Assembly: GCA_012727685.1 (NCBI GenBank)
Contig: JAAYGO010000213.1
Span: 1 to 12,919, forward strand
Origin: Bacillota bacterium
GTDB taxonomy: Bacteria; Bacillota; Dethiobacteria; DTU022
Reading direction: 5' to 3'
DNA length: 12,919 nucleotides
In this document: positions 7,801-12,919 of the stretch, one piece after another
How positions within the stretch are numbered: the first letter of the stretch is position 1
Layout of the letters: each line of letters opens with the position of its first letter
Notes under the pieces: model-generated
The model's input: only the letters and a program-made list of their open reading frames with translations
What the model was told of the DNA's origin: nothing
The model's database searches: none
Translations under genes and position numbers: made by a program

Positions 7801-9320
7801 GGGATGGTGCCGCCCCCCAGGTAGACCAGGCGGGCTGCTCCCTCCCGCGCTTTTACCGTGCCCTCCAGCTTATCGAGGATCACGCGCGGTTCCAGCCCGC
7901 GCAAGCGGGTATCGGCATAGCGTCCCGCCAGCATCTCCAGCAGCAGGTCAAAGTTTTTCCGGGGCAGGCGGCGGTAGGGATAGCAGCTTTTGATAAAGGC
8001 GTAGAGCTCATCCAGGTCCCAGCTTTCGACCGCGGTCATGGAGAGCAGCACCTGCGCCAGCACGTCGAGGGGCCCCTCCACCGGGGCGACCGGCTCAATC
8101 CCGGCAGCGGGCAGGTTGAGCGAAGCCACCGCCGCCTCCACGAAATCATGTCCGTAGAGGGGATAGAGGATCCCCCGGCTCACCTGTCCCACCCCGTGGC
8201 CGGCGCGGCCGAGGCGCTGCACGGTGGAAGTGAGCGACGGCGGGGTTTGCACCAGCAGCACCATGTCCAGCTCTCCAATATCGATCCCCAGTTCGAGGGA
8301 ATTTGTGGCCACGATCCCTTTCAGGGCGCCTGCTTTAAGTTTTTGCTCCACCGCCAGGCGCAGTTCCCGGGAGAGGGAGCCGTGGTGGGAATAAACGAGG
8401 GTTTCGCCGGCGGCATCGTTAATAAAGCGCGTCAGCTTTTCGACGCTGCGGCGGTTGTTGCAAAAGATGAGGGTGGCCCTGTTGGCGCGGATCACTTCAA
8501 GGGCGGCCGCGGCGAGGGCCTGCCAGGGGGCCTCCGGCTCCCCTGCACCTTCGCCCTCTGCCGCCTCCACCGCCTCCACGGCAAGCTGGTAGCGCTTGGG
8601 CATATCTGCCTGGCAGATGGCCACCGGCCGCTTTTGATAGAGCCACGACTCGCCGGCGCGCCGTGCGGTGTAGCCGCCGATGAAATCGGCCACCAGCGGC
8701 AGGGGGTGAACCGTGGCGGAGAGGGCGATCCGCTGAAGCTCTCCCGCCAGGAGAACAAGCCGCTCCACCGCCGTGATCAGGTGGGTGCCGCGCTTGCTGT
8801 CCAGAACGGCGTGAATCTCATCCAGGATCACCGTTTCCAAGCCACCCAGGAGCAGCCGGTTGTTGCGGGAGGTGAGGAGCAGATTGAGGCTCTCGGGCGT
8901 GGTGATCAGGATCTCGGGGGGTCGTCGCCGCATCTGCCGCCGTTCTTCGGGCGGGGTGTCGCCGCTGCGGGTGAGCACCCGGAGCGCGGGAAAGGGCTCG
9001 CCTGCTGCTGCAAAATAACGCCGGAGCTGCTCAAGGGGACGCAGGAGATTGCGCCGCACATCGTTGTTTAACGCCTTCAGGGGAGAAACATATAATACCC
9101 GCACCGCTCCGGGCTGCCAATCCCCGGTGATGAGCTTCTGCAGCGCCCACAGAAAGGCGGTTAAAGTTTTGCCGCTGCCCGTGGGCGCGGTGACGAGCAG
9201 GTGTTCACCCCGGGCAATCCGGGGCCAGGCCTGCACCTGGATCGCGGTAGGGGTGCCCACTTTCTCCATAAACCATTTGCGGATTAGCGGGTGAAACAGA
9301 TCAAGCACCGGGTCCGTCAT
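4818..9320 (-). CDS. lhr: Lhr-family large DEAD/DEAH-type helicase, full length with C-terminal domain
   Basis: ATP-dependent nucleic-acid translocase/helicase of the Lhr (large helicase-related) group, linked to DNA repair in other bacteria. Numbers count from an ATG at 9353. RecA1 carries Walker A APTGSGKT (56-63), DEIH (178-181) and SAT (212-214). RecA2 carries HHGSLSRE (323-330), SLELGIDIG (352-360) and the arginine-finger motif QRLGRAGH (379-386). A winged helix lies at about 428-500, then GGGTIPDRG (513-521) and the Lhr-core domain to about 880. A further roughly 620 residues form the Lhr C-terminal region; in E. coli this domain has been reported to have uracil-DNA glycosylase activity. 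Total length, about 1500 aa, is close to E. coli Lhr (1538). The ATG at 9320 is preferred over 9353 because GAAGAAGGG precedes it by 6 bases. The frame is intact. No partner gene is adjacent, though the selenoprotein gene follows 165 bases downstream. Confidence 0.95.
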   Translation of the reverse strand: MTDPVLDLFHPLIRKWFMEKVGTPTAIQVQAWPRIARGEHLLVTAPTGSGKTLTAFLWALQKLITGDWQPGAVRVLYVSPLKALNNDVRRNLLRPLEQLRRYFAAAGEPFPALRVLTRSGDTPPEERRQMRRRPPEILITTPESLNLLLTSRNNRLLLGGLETVILDEIHAVLDSKRGTHLITAVERLVLLAGELQRIALSATVHPLPLVADFIGGYTARRAGESWLYQKRPVAICQADMPKRYQLAVEAVEAAEGEGAGEPEAPWQALAAAALEVIRANRATLIFCNNRRSVEKLTRFINDAAGETLVYSHHGSLSRELRLAVEQKLKAGALKGIVATNSLELGIDIGELDMVLLVQTPPSLTSTVQRLGRAGHGVGQVSRGILYPLYGHDFVEAAVASLNLPAAGIEPVAPVEGPLDVLAQVLLSMTAVESWDLDELYAFIKSCYPYRRLPRKNFDLLLEMLAGRYADTRLRGLEPRVILDKLEGTVKAREGAARLVYLGGGTIPDRGLYNLRLAESGAKIGELDEEFVWERSIGDTFLLGTRVWRIVRITPNDVEVVPGDQAINIIPFWRAEEQNRSFCYAEKIALFLEEMDRNLDRPQFLEDPAFKNAWSAGATARLLAYLRRQKEVTGKPLPHRHHVLIEDLADLHSGAEGRQVLLHTLWGGKVNRPFALVLAAAWERRYGYPLEYYVNNNGILLLLPPGFAAPDLFDLVPSANLESLLRLKLESTAFFGAKFRENAGRALLLPRAGFNKRMPLWINRIRAQKLLAAVSGSHDFPILLETWRTCLFDEFDLEALKKLLDEIHDGRIAVSETATSEPSPFATALIWRRTNKYMYEDDTPPGGKEPLLSEALLKELIAAPQLRPALPEDVLRELEAKLKRTAPGYAPAPGEELLLWVKERLLIPAGEAEALFAAVARDHHAEREEIVASIGAKAGWLSLLGAEEPLLCALENWPRFKAALPFNPSAARFSPLTARAAGDLAVNLARLEAPAAGETGAVPDEYAGDTALLIGQWLSFYGPVPPDFIARKLGLPDEVCVAAIKTLLAEENIVADVFTAAGGEAQLCDRENLERLLLMARRARRPELKALPAAALPLFLAAHQGLVEKGETLEDLQERLERLFGFITPAQLWEEAILPARMAPYYTAWLDSLMQSSGLTWFGRGRRRVGFCFAEDLVLFPPAEDPGGKRQGEGEGGGDPTRALFPDPAGKYDYAALARHTGLPEEALTKALWRQVWEGTVANDSMAALRAGILSGFAPLRVQRRGAFGRRTGISRWSAPQFLPGNWFLLPAEEGGDPVELDELVKERIRRLLSRYGVLFRELLQHELPALQWRHIFRNLRLMEFSGEILAGHFFDGIPGLQFASPAAYRRLRRGLDEAAIYWLNAADPASPCGLKLPGLDPDLPARLPASYLVFRGSALRLVARRSGRELLIKTGPDDPDLPAYFEFAKTLLTRSFNPLKCFVVDTINGLPARKSPYCRALQEIGFTARYQCLELRRQYP

Positions 9321-9326
9321 CGGCAA

Positions 9327-9348
9327 CCCTTCTTCCCCTGCGGGGGAA
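9327..9348 (-). promoter_or_regulatory. lhr ribosome-binding site overlapping a GC-rich hairpin
   Basis: The likely Shine-Dalgarno sequence GAAGAAGGG (9327-9335) lies 6 bases before the ATG at 9320. Its first bases overlap the 3' arm of a perfect hairpin: TTCCCC and GGGGAA around a 4-base loop, at 9333-9348. If the leader is transcribed, the hairpin could limit ribosome access. Any regulatory role is inference. Confidence 0.45.
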
Positions 9349-9528
9349 AGCATTTTCCATTATTATTCTCATCATGAAAAAGCATTCCCTTTTTCTGACC
9401 GATTTCCGGCAGGGGATATTATTGGTTAACAAACATGGCCTATTTGTATCCGGCAAATACATTAATCCATTTTTCTTATGATCATTCATTTGAGTGCTTT
9501 GAGTGGACAGAGAACGGGGAGGCTTTTT

Positions 9529-10338
9529 TCACCCGATAAAATCCGTCCTGATCATCTCGAGGGTGATCTCCGGCTGGCCGATGGTGCGGCGGCGCCCGAA
9601 CTCGCCGTGGCAGTCGGAGCCCCCGGTAATCATCAGGTCATGTTTGCGGCAGAAATCGAGATAGAATTGGACCTCCGCTTGAGCCGCGGCGGAAGGATGA
9701 AAGCACTCCAGCCCCGCGATCCCCAGTTCAATCCACTCCGCCAGCTCTTTATCTTCCATGGGCCTTCCCGCGTATACGGAGGGATGGGCCAGGATCGGCC
9801 TGCCGCCGGCCCTTTTCACCGTTTCAATCACCGCGGCCGCCCCGGGGAATTCCGCCGTCCTGCCACTGTCGAAGGCATATTTAATAAAGCCTTCCCAGGT
9901 GGCGATCACCCCCAGGTCAAGTAAGAAATTGATCGCCTTGTTCCCGCCGCGGCTCCTGTCATTTTCATATTGCCGGTACTGCTCCAGGGTAAAGGCGCCT
10001 GTTGCCGCGGCCGTATATTCCATCACCGCCTGGAGCCAGCGATCCAGGATCTGCTGGTTGGAGGCGAGCAGATTTCTTAAATCGGTCGCTGCCGGGTCAA
10101 AGGCGTAGGCGGTGATGTGATACTCCTTTCCGGCATGGCGGCAGGAAAGCTCCACGCCGGGAATATAAACAATCCCGGGCTCATCACAGATCTCTCGCAT
10201 CAGCAGCGCGTTTTCGATGGTGTTGTGATCGGTGATGGAAAAGATGGTAATGTGATGCTCCTTGATTCGCTGCAGCAGAATTTCATTCGTCCAGGTGCCG
10301 TCCGAAGCATTGGTATGCAGGTGCAGGTCTACCTTCAT
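9529..10338 (-). CDS. PHP-domain phosphoesterase (TrpH/YciV-like, RNase AM-type)
   Basis: Metal-dependent phosphoesterase of the polymerase-and-histidinol-phosphatase fold. Close relatives include E. coli RNase AM (YciV/TrpH), a 5'-3' exonuclease, and proteins that hydrolyse 3',5'-bisphosphates. Numbers count from a GTG at 10371. Metal-ligand motifs occur in the expected order: DLHLHTNASDG (15-25), ITDHN (46-50), PGVELSC (71-77), YHITAYAF (84-91), ILAHPS (193-198), CFHPS (223-227) and GSDCHGE (251-257). The ATG at 10338 is preferred because homologues start directly with MKVDLHLHT; this gives 269 aa. The purine-rich AAAGAGAGAG lies 8 bases before it. The gene is transcribed divergently from the MATE gene and ends 208 bases before lhr. 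Family assignment is firm; the exact substrate is not determined. Confidence 0.9.
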   Translation of the reverse strand: MKVDLHLHTNASDGTWTNEILLQRIKEHHITIFSITDHNTIENALLMREICDEPGIVYIPGVELSCRHAGKEYHITAYAFDPAATDLRNLLASNQQILDRWLQAVMEYTAAATGAFTLEQYRQYENDRSRGGNKAINFLLDLGVIATWEGFIKYAFDSGRTAEFPGAAAVIETVKRAGGRPILAHPSVYAGRPMEDKELAEWIELGIAGLECFHPSAAAQAEVQFYLDFCRKHDLMITGGSDCHGEFGRRRTIGQPEITLEMIRTDFIG

Positions 10339-10397
10339 TTTCTGCGCTCTCTCTTTCTTAAGCATGTCCACTAATTGATAACCGCGGCCTGATAACG

Positions 10398-10406
10398 ATT
10401 ATACCA
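10398..10406 (-). promoter_or_regulatory. Extended -10 promoter for the PHP gene
   Basis: In the sense direction TGGTATAAT is a perfect extended -10 element (TGn-TATAAT), about 60 bases upstream of the ATG at 10338. Transcription would start near 10391. No good -35 box is seen, as is common for extended -10 promoters. Confidence 0.55.
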
Positions 10407-10467
10407 AAAGGCTTTTTGTCGATAATTGGCAGTTATGTTTTGAAATTACTGAAAAGCCCTTTTCTAT

Positions 10468-10496
10468 TTCAAAATGCGGGAGAAATCTAGTATACT
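10468..10496 (+). promoter_or_regulatory. Sigma-A-type promoter upstream of the MATE gene
   Basis: TTCAAA (10468-10473) and TATACT (10491-10496) are separated by 17 bases, giving an expected transcription start near 10503. The -10 matches consensus at five of six positions and the spacing is ideal. It is the only good plus-strand promoter in the gap between the divergent genes. Confidence 0.6.
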
Positions 10497-10519
10497 ATAT
10501 GGCAGGGTTAATTGCACAC

Positions 10520-10547
10520 CCCCAACGGGCGTTGGGGTTTCTTTTTT
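10520..10547 (+). terminator. Intrinsic terminator in the MATE leader (possible attenuator)
   Basis: CCCCAAC (10520-10526) pairs perfectly with GTTGGGG (10531-10537) around a GGGC loop, followed by TTTCTTTTTT. This is a textbook rho-independent terminator. It sits downstream of the apparent promoter and 43 bases before the MATE start codon, with no plus-strand gene upstream for it to terminate. It may therefore act as a conditional stop in the leader or end a very short RNA. Confidence 0.8.
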
Positions 10548-10575
10548 GCTTTTTCATGATCAAGATTGCAGCAGG

Positions 10576-10583
10576 AAAGAGGT
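10576..10583 (+). promoter_or_regulatory. Ribosome-binding site fixing a TTG start for the MATE gene
   Basis: AAAGAGGT lies 7 bases before TTG at 10591. The longer frame from ATG 10474 would begin upstream of the apparent promoter's -10 box and translate through the terminator hairpin, so the TTG is preferred. Confidence 0.6.
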
Positions 10584-10590
10584 TACCGGG

Positions 10591-11994
10591 TTGAAGCAGC
10601 CACTGAAAACTTCATCTGATGCGGAAGAGTTTCCCTTAAGAGAAATTCCCTTAAGAGAAAAACGATCAAATTTAATTCGCCAGGTCATTACCCTGGCCCT
10701 GCCGTCCCTGGTGGAACATTTCCTGGTGATGCTGGTCCAGATGGTGGATATGATTCAGGTCGGAGGCCTCGGTCCCTGGGCGATTGCCGCGGTCGGTCTG
10801 GCCAACCAGCCCATGTTTTTAGTTTTCTCGGTTTTCATGGGGCTCAGTGTAGGCACCACGGCCCTGGTGGCCCGCTTTACCGGCGCAGGGGCAAGCAAAC
10901 AAAAAACCTCCGCCGTTGTGATGCAGTCTTTGCTCATCACCCTGGCGGGAGCGGCCCTTCTAGCTGTCGCTGCCTACATTGCCGCCCCCTGGATATTCCG
11001 GCTGATGGGTGCCGAAGCAGATACCCTGGCACCGGCAACCACCTATTTTCAAATCGTGATGAGCGGGCTAATCTTTACCACTGCAGCCCTGGTTTTAGCC
11101 GCCGCTTTACGAGGCGCCGGCGATACTAAAACCCCCATGATGGTCAATAGCATCGCCAACCTGATCAACATCCTCGGCAACTGGCTGCTGATCAACGGGA
11201 TCTGGATTTTCCCCCGCTGGGAGGTGGCCGGAGCGGCGGCGGCCACTACTTTTTCGCGGGCTGTGGCCTGCCTGATTTTAATCGGCCTGCTGGTAAGAGG
11301 TAAACACAGAATTCACCTGCCCTTCCGCGGCCAGTTTAAACTGGATTGGGATATAGTTGGCCGGGTCCTGAAGGTCGGCTTCCCCACGGCCCTGGAACAG
11401 TTGGTTTTCCGCTCCGGCCAGGTGGTGTTTGTGACGATCGTGGCCAGTTTCGGCACACTGGTCATGGCGGCGCACCAGGTGGCCATTCAGATTGAAAGCC
11501 TGGCCTTCATGCCGGCCCTGGCCTTTCAAATAGCAGCCACCACCATGGTCGGCCAGGCCCTGGGAGCCCGGAAACCCGCCCTGGCCGAAACCAGCGGCTG
11601 GGTGACACTGCGCCTGGCCATGGGCTTCATGGTTTTCCTCTCTTTTCTGTTCTTTTTTGGCGGGAAATATATCGTCCTTCTCTTCACCTCAGACCCCCAG
11701 GTAATTGCACTGGGGGCCAGGGTCCTCAAAATTATTGCCTTTGCCCAGCCGGGCCTGGCCACGCACTTTATCCTCTCCGGCGCCTTAAGGGGAGCGGGAG
11801 ATACCCGCTTTGCACTAATTGCCACTTTATCCGGGATCTGGTTGGTCCGGATCGGTTTCGGCTATATCCTGGCGGTATCTTTAAACCTGGGCCTCAGCGG
11901 CGCCTGGACCGCCATGGCCCTGGATATGTACATGCGAGCCGCGCTGATCTTCTCTCGCTACCGTTCCGGTGTCTGGAAAGCCATAAAAATCTAG
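10591..11994 (+). CDS. MATE-family multidrug/toxin efflux transporter
   Basis: Inner-membrane secondary antiporter that exports organic cations or drugs in exchange for Na+ or H+. Starting at TTG 10591 it has 467 aa, typical of the family, with about twelve hydrophobic segments arranged as two homologous halves. Recognisable pieces include the first helix region LALPSLVEHFLVMLVQMVDM, followed by GLSVGTTALVARFTGAG. The paired motif ALRGAGDTKTPM (first half) and ALRGAGDTRFAL (second half) marks the internal duplication characteristic of MATE proteins. A soluble N-terminal tail of about 35 residues precedes the first helix and contains a perfect 15-base tandem duplication. The gene has its own promoter and a terminator in the leader, suggesting inducible attenuation. 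It is divergent from the PHP gene. The Hsp20 gene follows after 84-87 bases on the same strand, without a clear terminator between. Substrate and coupling ion cannot be read from the sequence. Confidence 0.93.
   Translation: MKQPLKTSSDAEEFPLREIPLREKRSNLIRQVITLALPSLVEHFLVMLVQMVDMIQVGGLGPWAIAAVGLANQPMFLVFSVFMGLSVGTTALVARFTGAGASKQKTSAVVMQSLLITLAGAALLAVAAYIAAPWIFRLMGAEADTLAPATTYFQIVMSGLIFTTAALVLAAALRGAGDTKTPMMVNSIANLINILGNWLLINGIWIFPRWEVAGAAAATTFSRAVACLILIGLLVRGKHRIHLPFRGQFKLDWDIVGRVLKVGFPTALEQLVFRSGQVVFVTIVASFGTLVMAAHQVAIQIESLAFMPALAFQIAATTMVGQALGARKPALAETSGWVTLRLAMGFMVFLSFLFFFGGKYIVLLFTSDPQVIALGARVLKIIAFAQPGLATHFILSGALRGAGDTRFALIATLSGIWLVRIGFGYILAVSLNLGLSGAWTAMALDMYMRAALIFSRYRSGVWKAIKI
10631..10660 (+). 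repeat. Perfect 15-base tandem duplication in the MATE N-terminal coding region
   Basis: TTCCCTTAAGAGAAA occurs twice with no gap and is read in frame as PLREIPLREK. The unit length is a multiple of three, so copy-number change would keep the frame and only lengthen the cytoplasmic tail by five residues. Confidence 0.95.
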
Positions 11995-12066
11995 GTTGCA
12001 GCGGGCACCGGAGCATAAAAACTGACAACCACTCGAATAATATGAGTATCAGGATAAAAGCTCGTC

Positions 12067-12073
12067 AAGGAGG
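12067..12073 (+). promoter_or_regulatory. Strong Shine-Dalgarno sequence for the Hsp20 gene
   Basis: AAGGAGG is an exact anti-16S match, 5 bases before ATG 12079 and 8 bases before ATG 12082. It rules out the overlapping GTG at 12073 as a start. Confidence 0.85.
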
Positions 12074-12078
12074 TGGTT

Positions 12079-12507
12079 ATGATGGCCCTGATCCCTTACG
12101 AACCCTTCCGCTACATGGACAATATCCGGCGGGAGATGGACCGTTTTTTCGGTTTCCCCTGGGGCGCCGACTTTCACGGGCCGCGGGTCGATGTTTATGA
12201 GACCGATCAGGAAGTGATTGCACAGTGTGAAATCCCGGGCCTGGAAAGCAAGGATGACATCAACATCGAAATCCGGGAGAATATGCTTGAGTTGCGCGGC
12301 ACCATCAAGCGCAGCCGGGAAACCAAGGAGGAACACTTCCACCGCCAGGAACGGTTCACCGGGGCTTTTCACCGCTCCATAACCCTGCCCGCCCCCGTAG
12401 TCACCGACGATACCAGGGCTGAATACCGCAACGGGATCCTCGAAATCACGATGCCCAAGGCTGAACCGCAGCGGCAGCGCCGCCGCATCGAGGTAAATTT
12501 TCATTAA
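12079..12507 (+). CDS. Hsp20-family small heat-shock protein
   Basis: ATP-independent chaperone that forms large cytoplasmic oligomers and holds unfolding proteins. About 141-142 aa, the usual size. The short N-terminal arm (ALIPYEPFRYMDNIRREMDR and a Phe/Trp-rich stretch) is followed by an alpha-crystallin domain from RVDVYETDQEV through IPGLESKDDINIEI, FTGAFHRSITLP and the signature NGILEITMPKAE. A C-terminal I-x-V motif (RRIEVNFH) should anchor subunits together. Either ATG at 12079 or 12082 may be used; both are served by AAGGAGG at 12067. I see no CIRCE element (the HrcA operator) upstream. The gene could be read from the MATE promoter or from a weak one in the 84-base gap. A long inverted repeat follows the stop codon. 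Confidence 0.95.
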   Translation: MMALIPYEPFRYMDNIRREMDRFFGFPWGADFHGPRVDVYETDQEVIAQCEIPGLESKDDINIEIRENMLELRGTIKRSRETKEEHFHRQERFTGAFHRSITLPAPVVTDDTRAEYRNGILEITMPKAEPQRQRRRIEVNFH

Positions 12508-12517
12508 AATAACCTGC

Positions 12518-12578
12518 GGGCGAAGGCATGGCCGCAAAAAGCAGCCGCTTTACACCGCCCTTAACTGCGCCTTCGCCC
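12518..12578 (+). repeat. Long inverted repeat downstream of hsp20
   Basis: GGGCGAAGGC (12518-12527) is the exact complement of GCCTTCGCCC (12569-12578), with 41 bases between. It starts 11 bases after the hsp20 stop, so it may stop transcription or protect the 3' end. There is no proper T tract, so it is not a standard intrinsic terminator. Confidence 0.6.
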
Positions 12579-12599
12579 CTTTACGCAATTAAATCGGTT

Positions 12600-12640
12600 T
12601 GTCCCGAAAATAGACCCATTTAATTGACCCATTTTTCCTT
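12600..12640 (+). repeat. Repeated GACCCATTT words, possible remnant of an IS21-family end
   Basis: GACCCATTT occurs at 12613-12621 and 12626-12634, preceded by TGTCCCGAAAATA. Multiple A/T-flanked GACCCA repeats are typical of the terminal regions of IS21-family elements. No istA or istB coding sequence follows in the remaining 280 bases and no matching opposite end is seen. At most this is a solo or truncated end. Confidence 0.25.
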
Positions 12641-12668
12641 GTTTTCGCCACTGCGGTTAAGCTTTACT

Positions 12669-12704
12669 ATTTTTCTCACTTCTAACATTTTTCTCACTTC
12701 TAAC
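12669..12704 (+). repeat. Perfect 18-base tandem duplication
   Basis: ATTTTTCTCACTTCTAAC occurs twice head to tail (12669-12686 and 12687-12704), followed by a partial TTCTGA. No function is apparent. Confidence 0.95.
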
Positions 12705-12717
12705 TTCTGATTCGACC

Positions 12718-12766
12718 CCAAAAACTTAACGTTTTTGGTTGTCAGTAACACGCCAGCGCCTGACAA
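12718..12766 (+). repeat. Two adjacent hairpins
   Basis: CCAAAAAC (12718-12725) pairs with GTTTTTGG (12731-12738) around TTAAC. Immediately after it, TTGTCAG (12739-12745) pairs with CTGACAA (12760-12766) around 14 bases. The pairing is exact in both. Without a T tract or a neighbouring gene no role can be assigned; they may be parts of an element end. Confidence 0.6.
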
Positions 12767-12919
12767 AAACCGAAACGGCGGCTGTCCGGGCGGAAAAATG
12801 TTGAAAAGAAAGGGGGCTTGCCCCAGTTCTCTTGCAGTAGCTGTAATATGATTTGAAATTGTAGGCTATCACCTTTAAATGGTCCCAAATCCGGGTCCGC
12901 ACCAGGCCTCTTACCGGCA

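Larger units (their letters stand above)
12508..12919. other. Gene-free, repeat-rich region at the right end
   Basis: No convincing coding frame is present on either strand. The stretch holds a 10-bp inverted repeat just after hsp20, two GACCCATTT words, an 18-base perfect tandem repeat, two adjacent hairpins (12718-12738 and 12739-12766) and a GGGGC-TT-GCCCC dyad near 12810-12825. It looks like decayed mobile-element or intergenic repeat DNA, but no transposase fragment is visible. Confidence 0.5.

Noticed and set aside
5664..9071. Two very long plus-strand open frames (about 576 and 557 codons) opposite lhr
   Set aside because: They lie entirely antisense to a well-conserved helicase, resemble no family and have low-complexity Gly/Gln/Arg-rich translations. 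They reflect high GC at third codon positions of lhr.
10474..10590. Extra 39 N-terminal residues for the MATE protein
   Set aside because: They would be encoded across the promoter -10 box and the terminator hairpin. TTG 10591 has a proper ribosome-binding site and gives the usual family length.
10499..10594. 31-codon leader peptide from ATG 10499 whose TGA overlaps the MATE TTG start
   Set aside because: The ATG lies before the expected transcription start near 10503 and has no ribosome-binding site. The overlap is probably fortuitous, though it would become interesting if transcription starts further upstream.
11965..12012. TCCGGTG / CACCGGA inverted repeat around the MATE stop codon
   Set aside because: The 34-base loop and absence of a T tract make it unconvincing as a terminator.
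12049..12537. 162-codon minus-strand open frame over hsp20
   Set aside because: Antisense shadow of a canonical Hsp20 gene with a perfect ribosome-binding site.

Overview
This window looks like chromosomal DNA from an anaerobic, moderately high-GC Firmicute of the Peptococcaceae/Desulfotomaculum/Moorella kind. That placement is inference. It rests on strong purine-rich ribosome-binding sites (an exact AAGGAGG before the small heat-shock gene), sigma-A-like promoters, a clostridial-type flavin/FeS ene-reductase and an apparent selenocysteine-decoded gene. I see no tRNA, rRNA, CRISPR array or complete mobile element.

Layout: 1-285 is an AT-rich leader with a possible promoter. 337/340-2388 (+) is an Old Yellow Enzyme/2,4-dienoyl-CoA-reductase-type FMN/FeS/FAD oxidoreductase with an unusual cysteine spacing. 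It converges, across a likely terminator, with a minus-strand PAS-PAS-PAS-GGDEF diguanylate cyclase (4068-2451) whose frame is broken at a run of eight A residues inside the GGDEF domain. Next on the minus strand is a TlpA/thioredoxin-fold gene (4652-4224) that ordinary gene calling would split: an in-frame TGA sits exactly at the first redox cysteine of the CxxC motif and is followed by a SECIS-like hairpin. This is the most interesting object here, a probable selenoprotein with a U-V-A-C active site. Upstream of it, also on the minus strand, is a full-length Lhr-type helicase of about 1500 aa (9320-4818), then a PHP-family phosphoesterase (10338-9529).

The PHP gene is divergent from a MATE efflux pump (10591-11994, +). 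Each has a recognisable promoter in the shared intergenic region, and an intrinsic terminator lies between the MATE promoter and its start codon, suggesting attenuation. An Hsp20 small heat-shock protein gene (12079/12082-12507, +) follows. The last 412 bases hold no gene but are full of short repeats and hairpins, including repeated GACCCATTT words reminiscent of IS21-family ends.

Functionally the neighbourhood mixes redox chemistry (ene-reductase, selenothioredoxin-like protein), nucleic-acid repair or turnover (Lhr, PHP), c-di-GMP signalling and stress defence (MATE, Hsp20). No single pathway operon is evident. The genes are mostly separated by more than 80 bases and are probably small independent transcription units.
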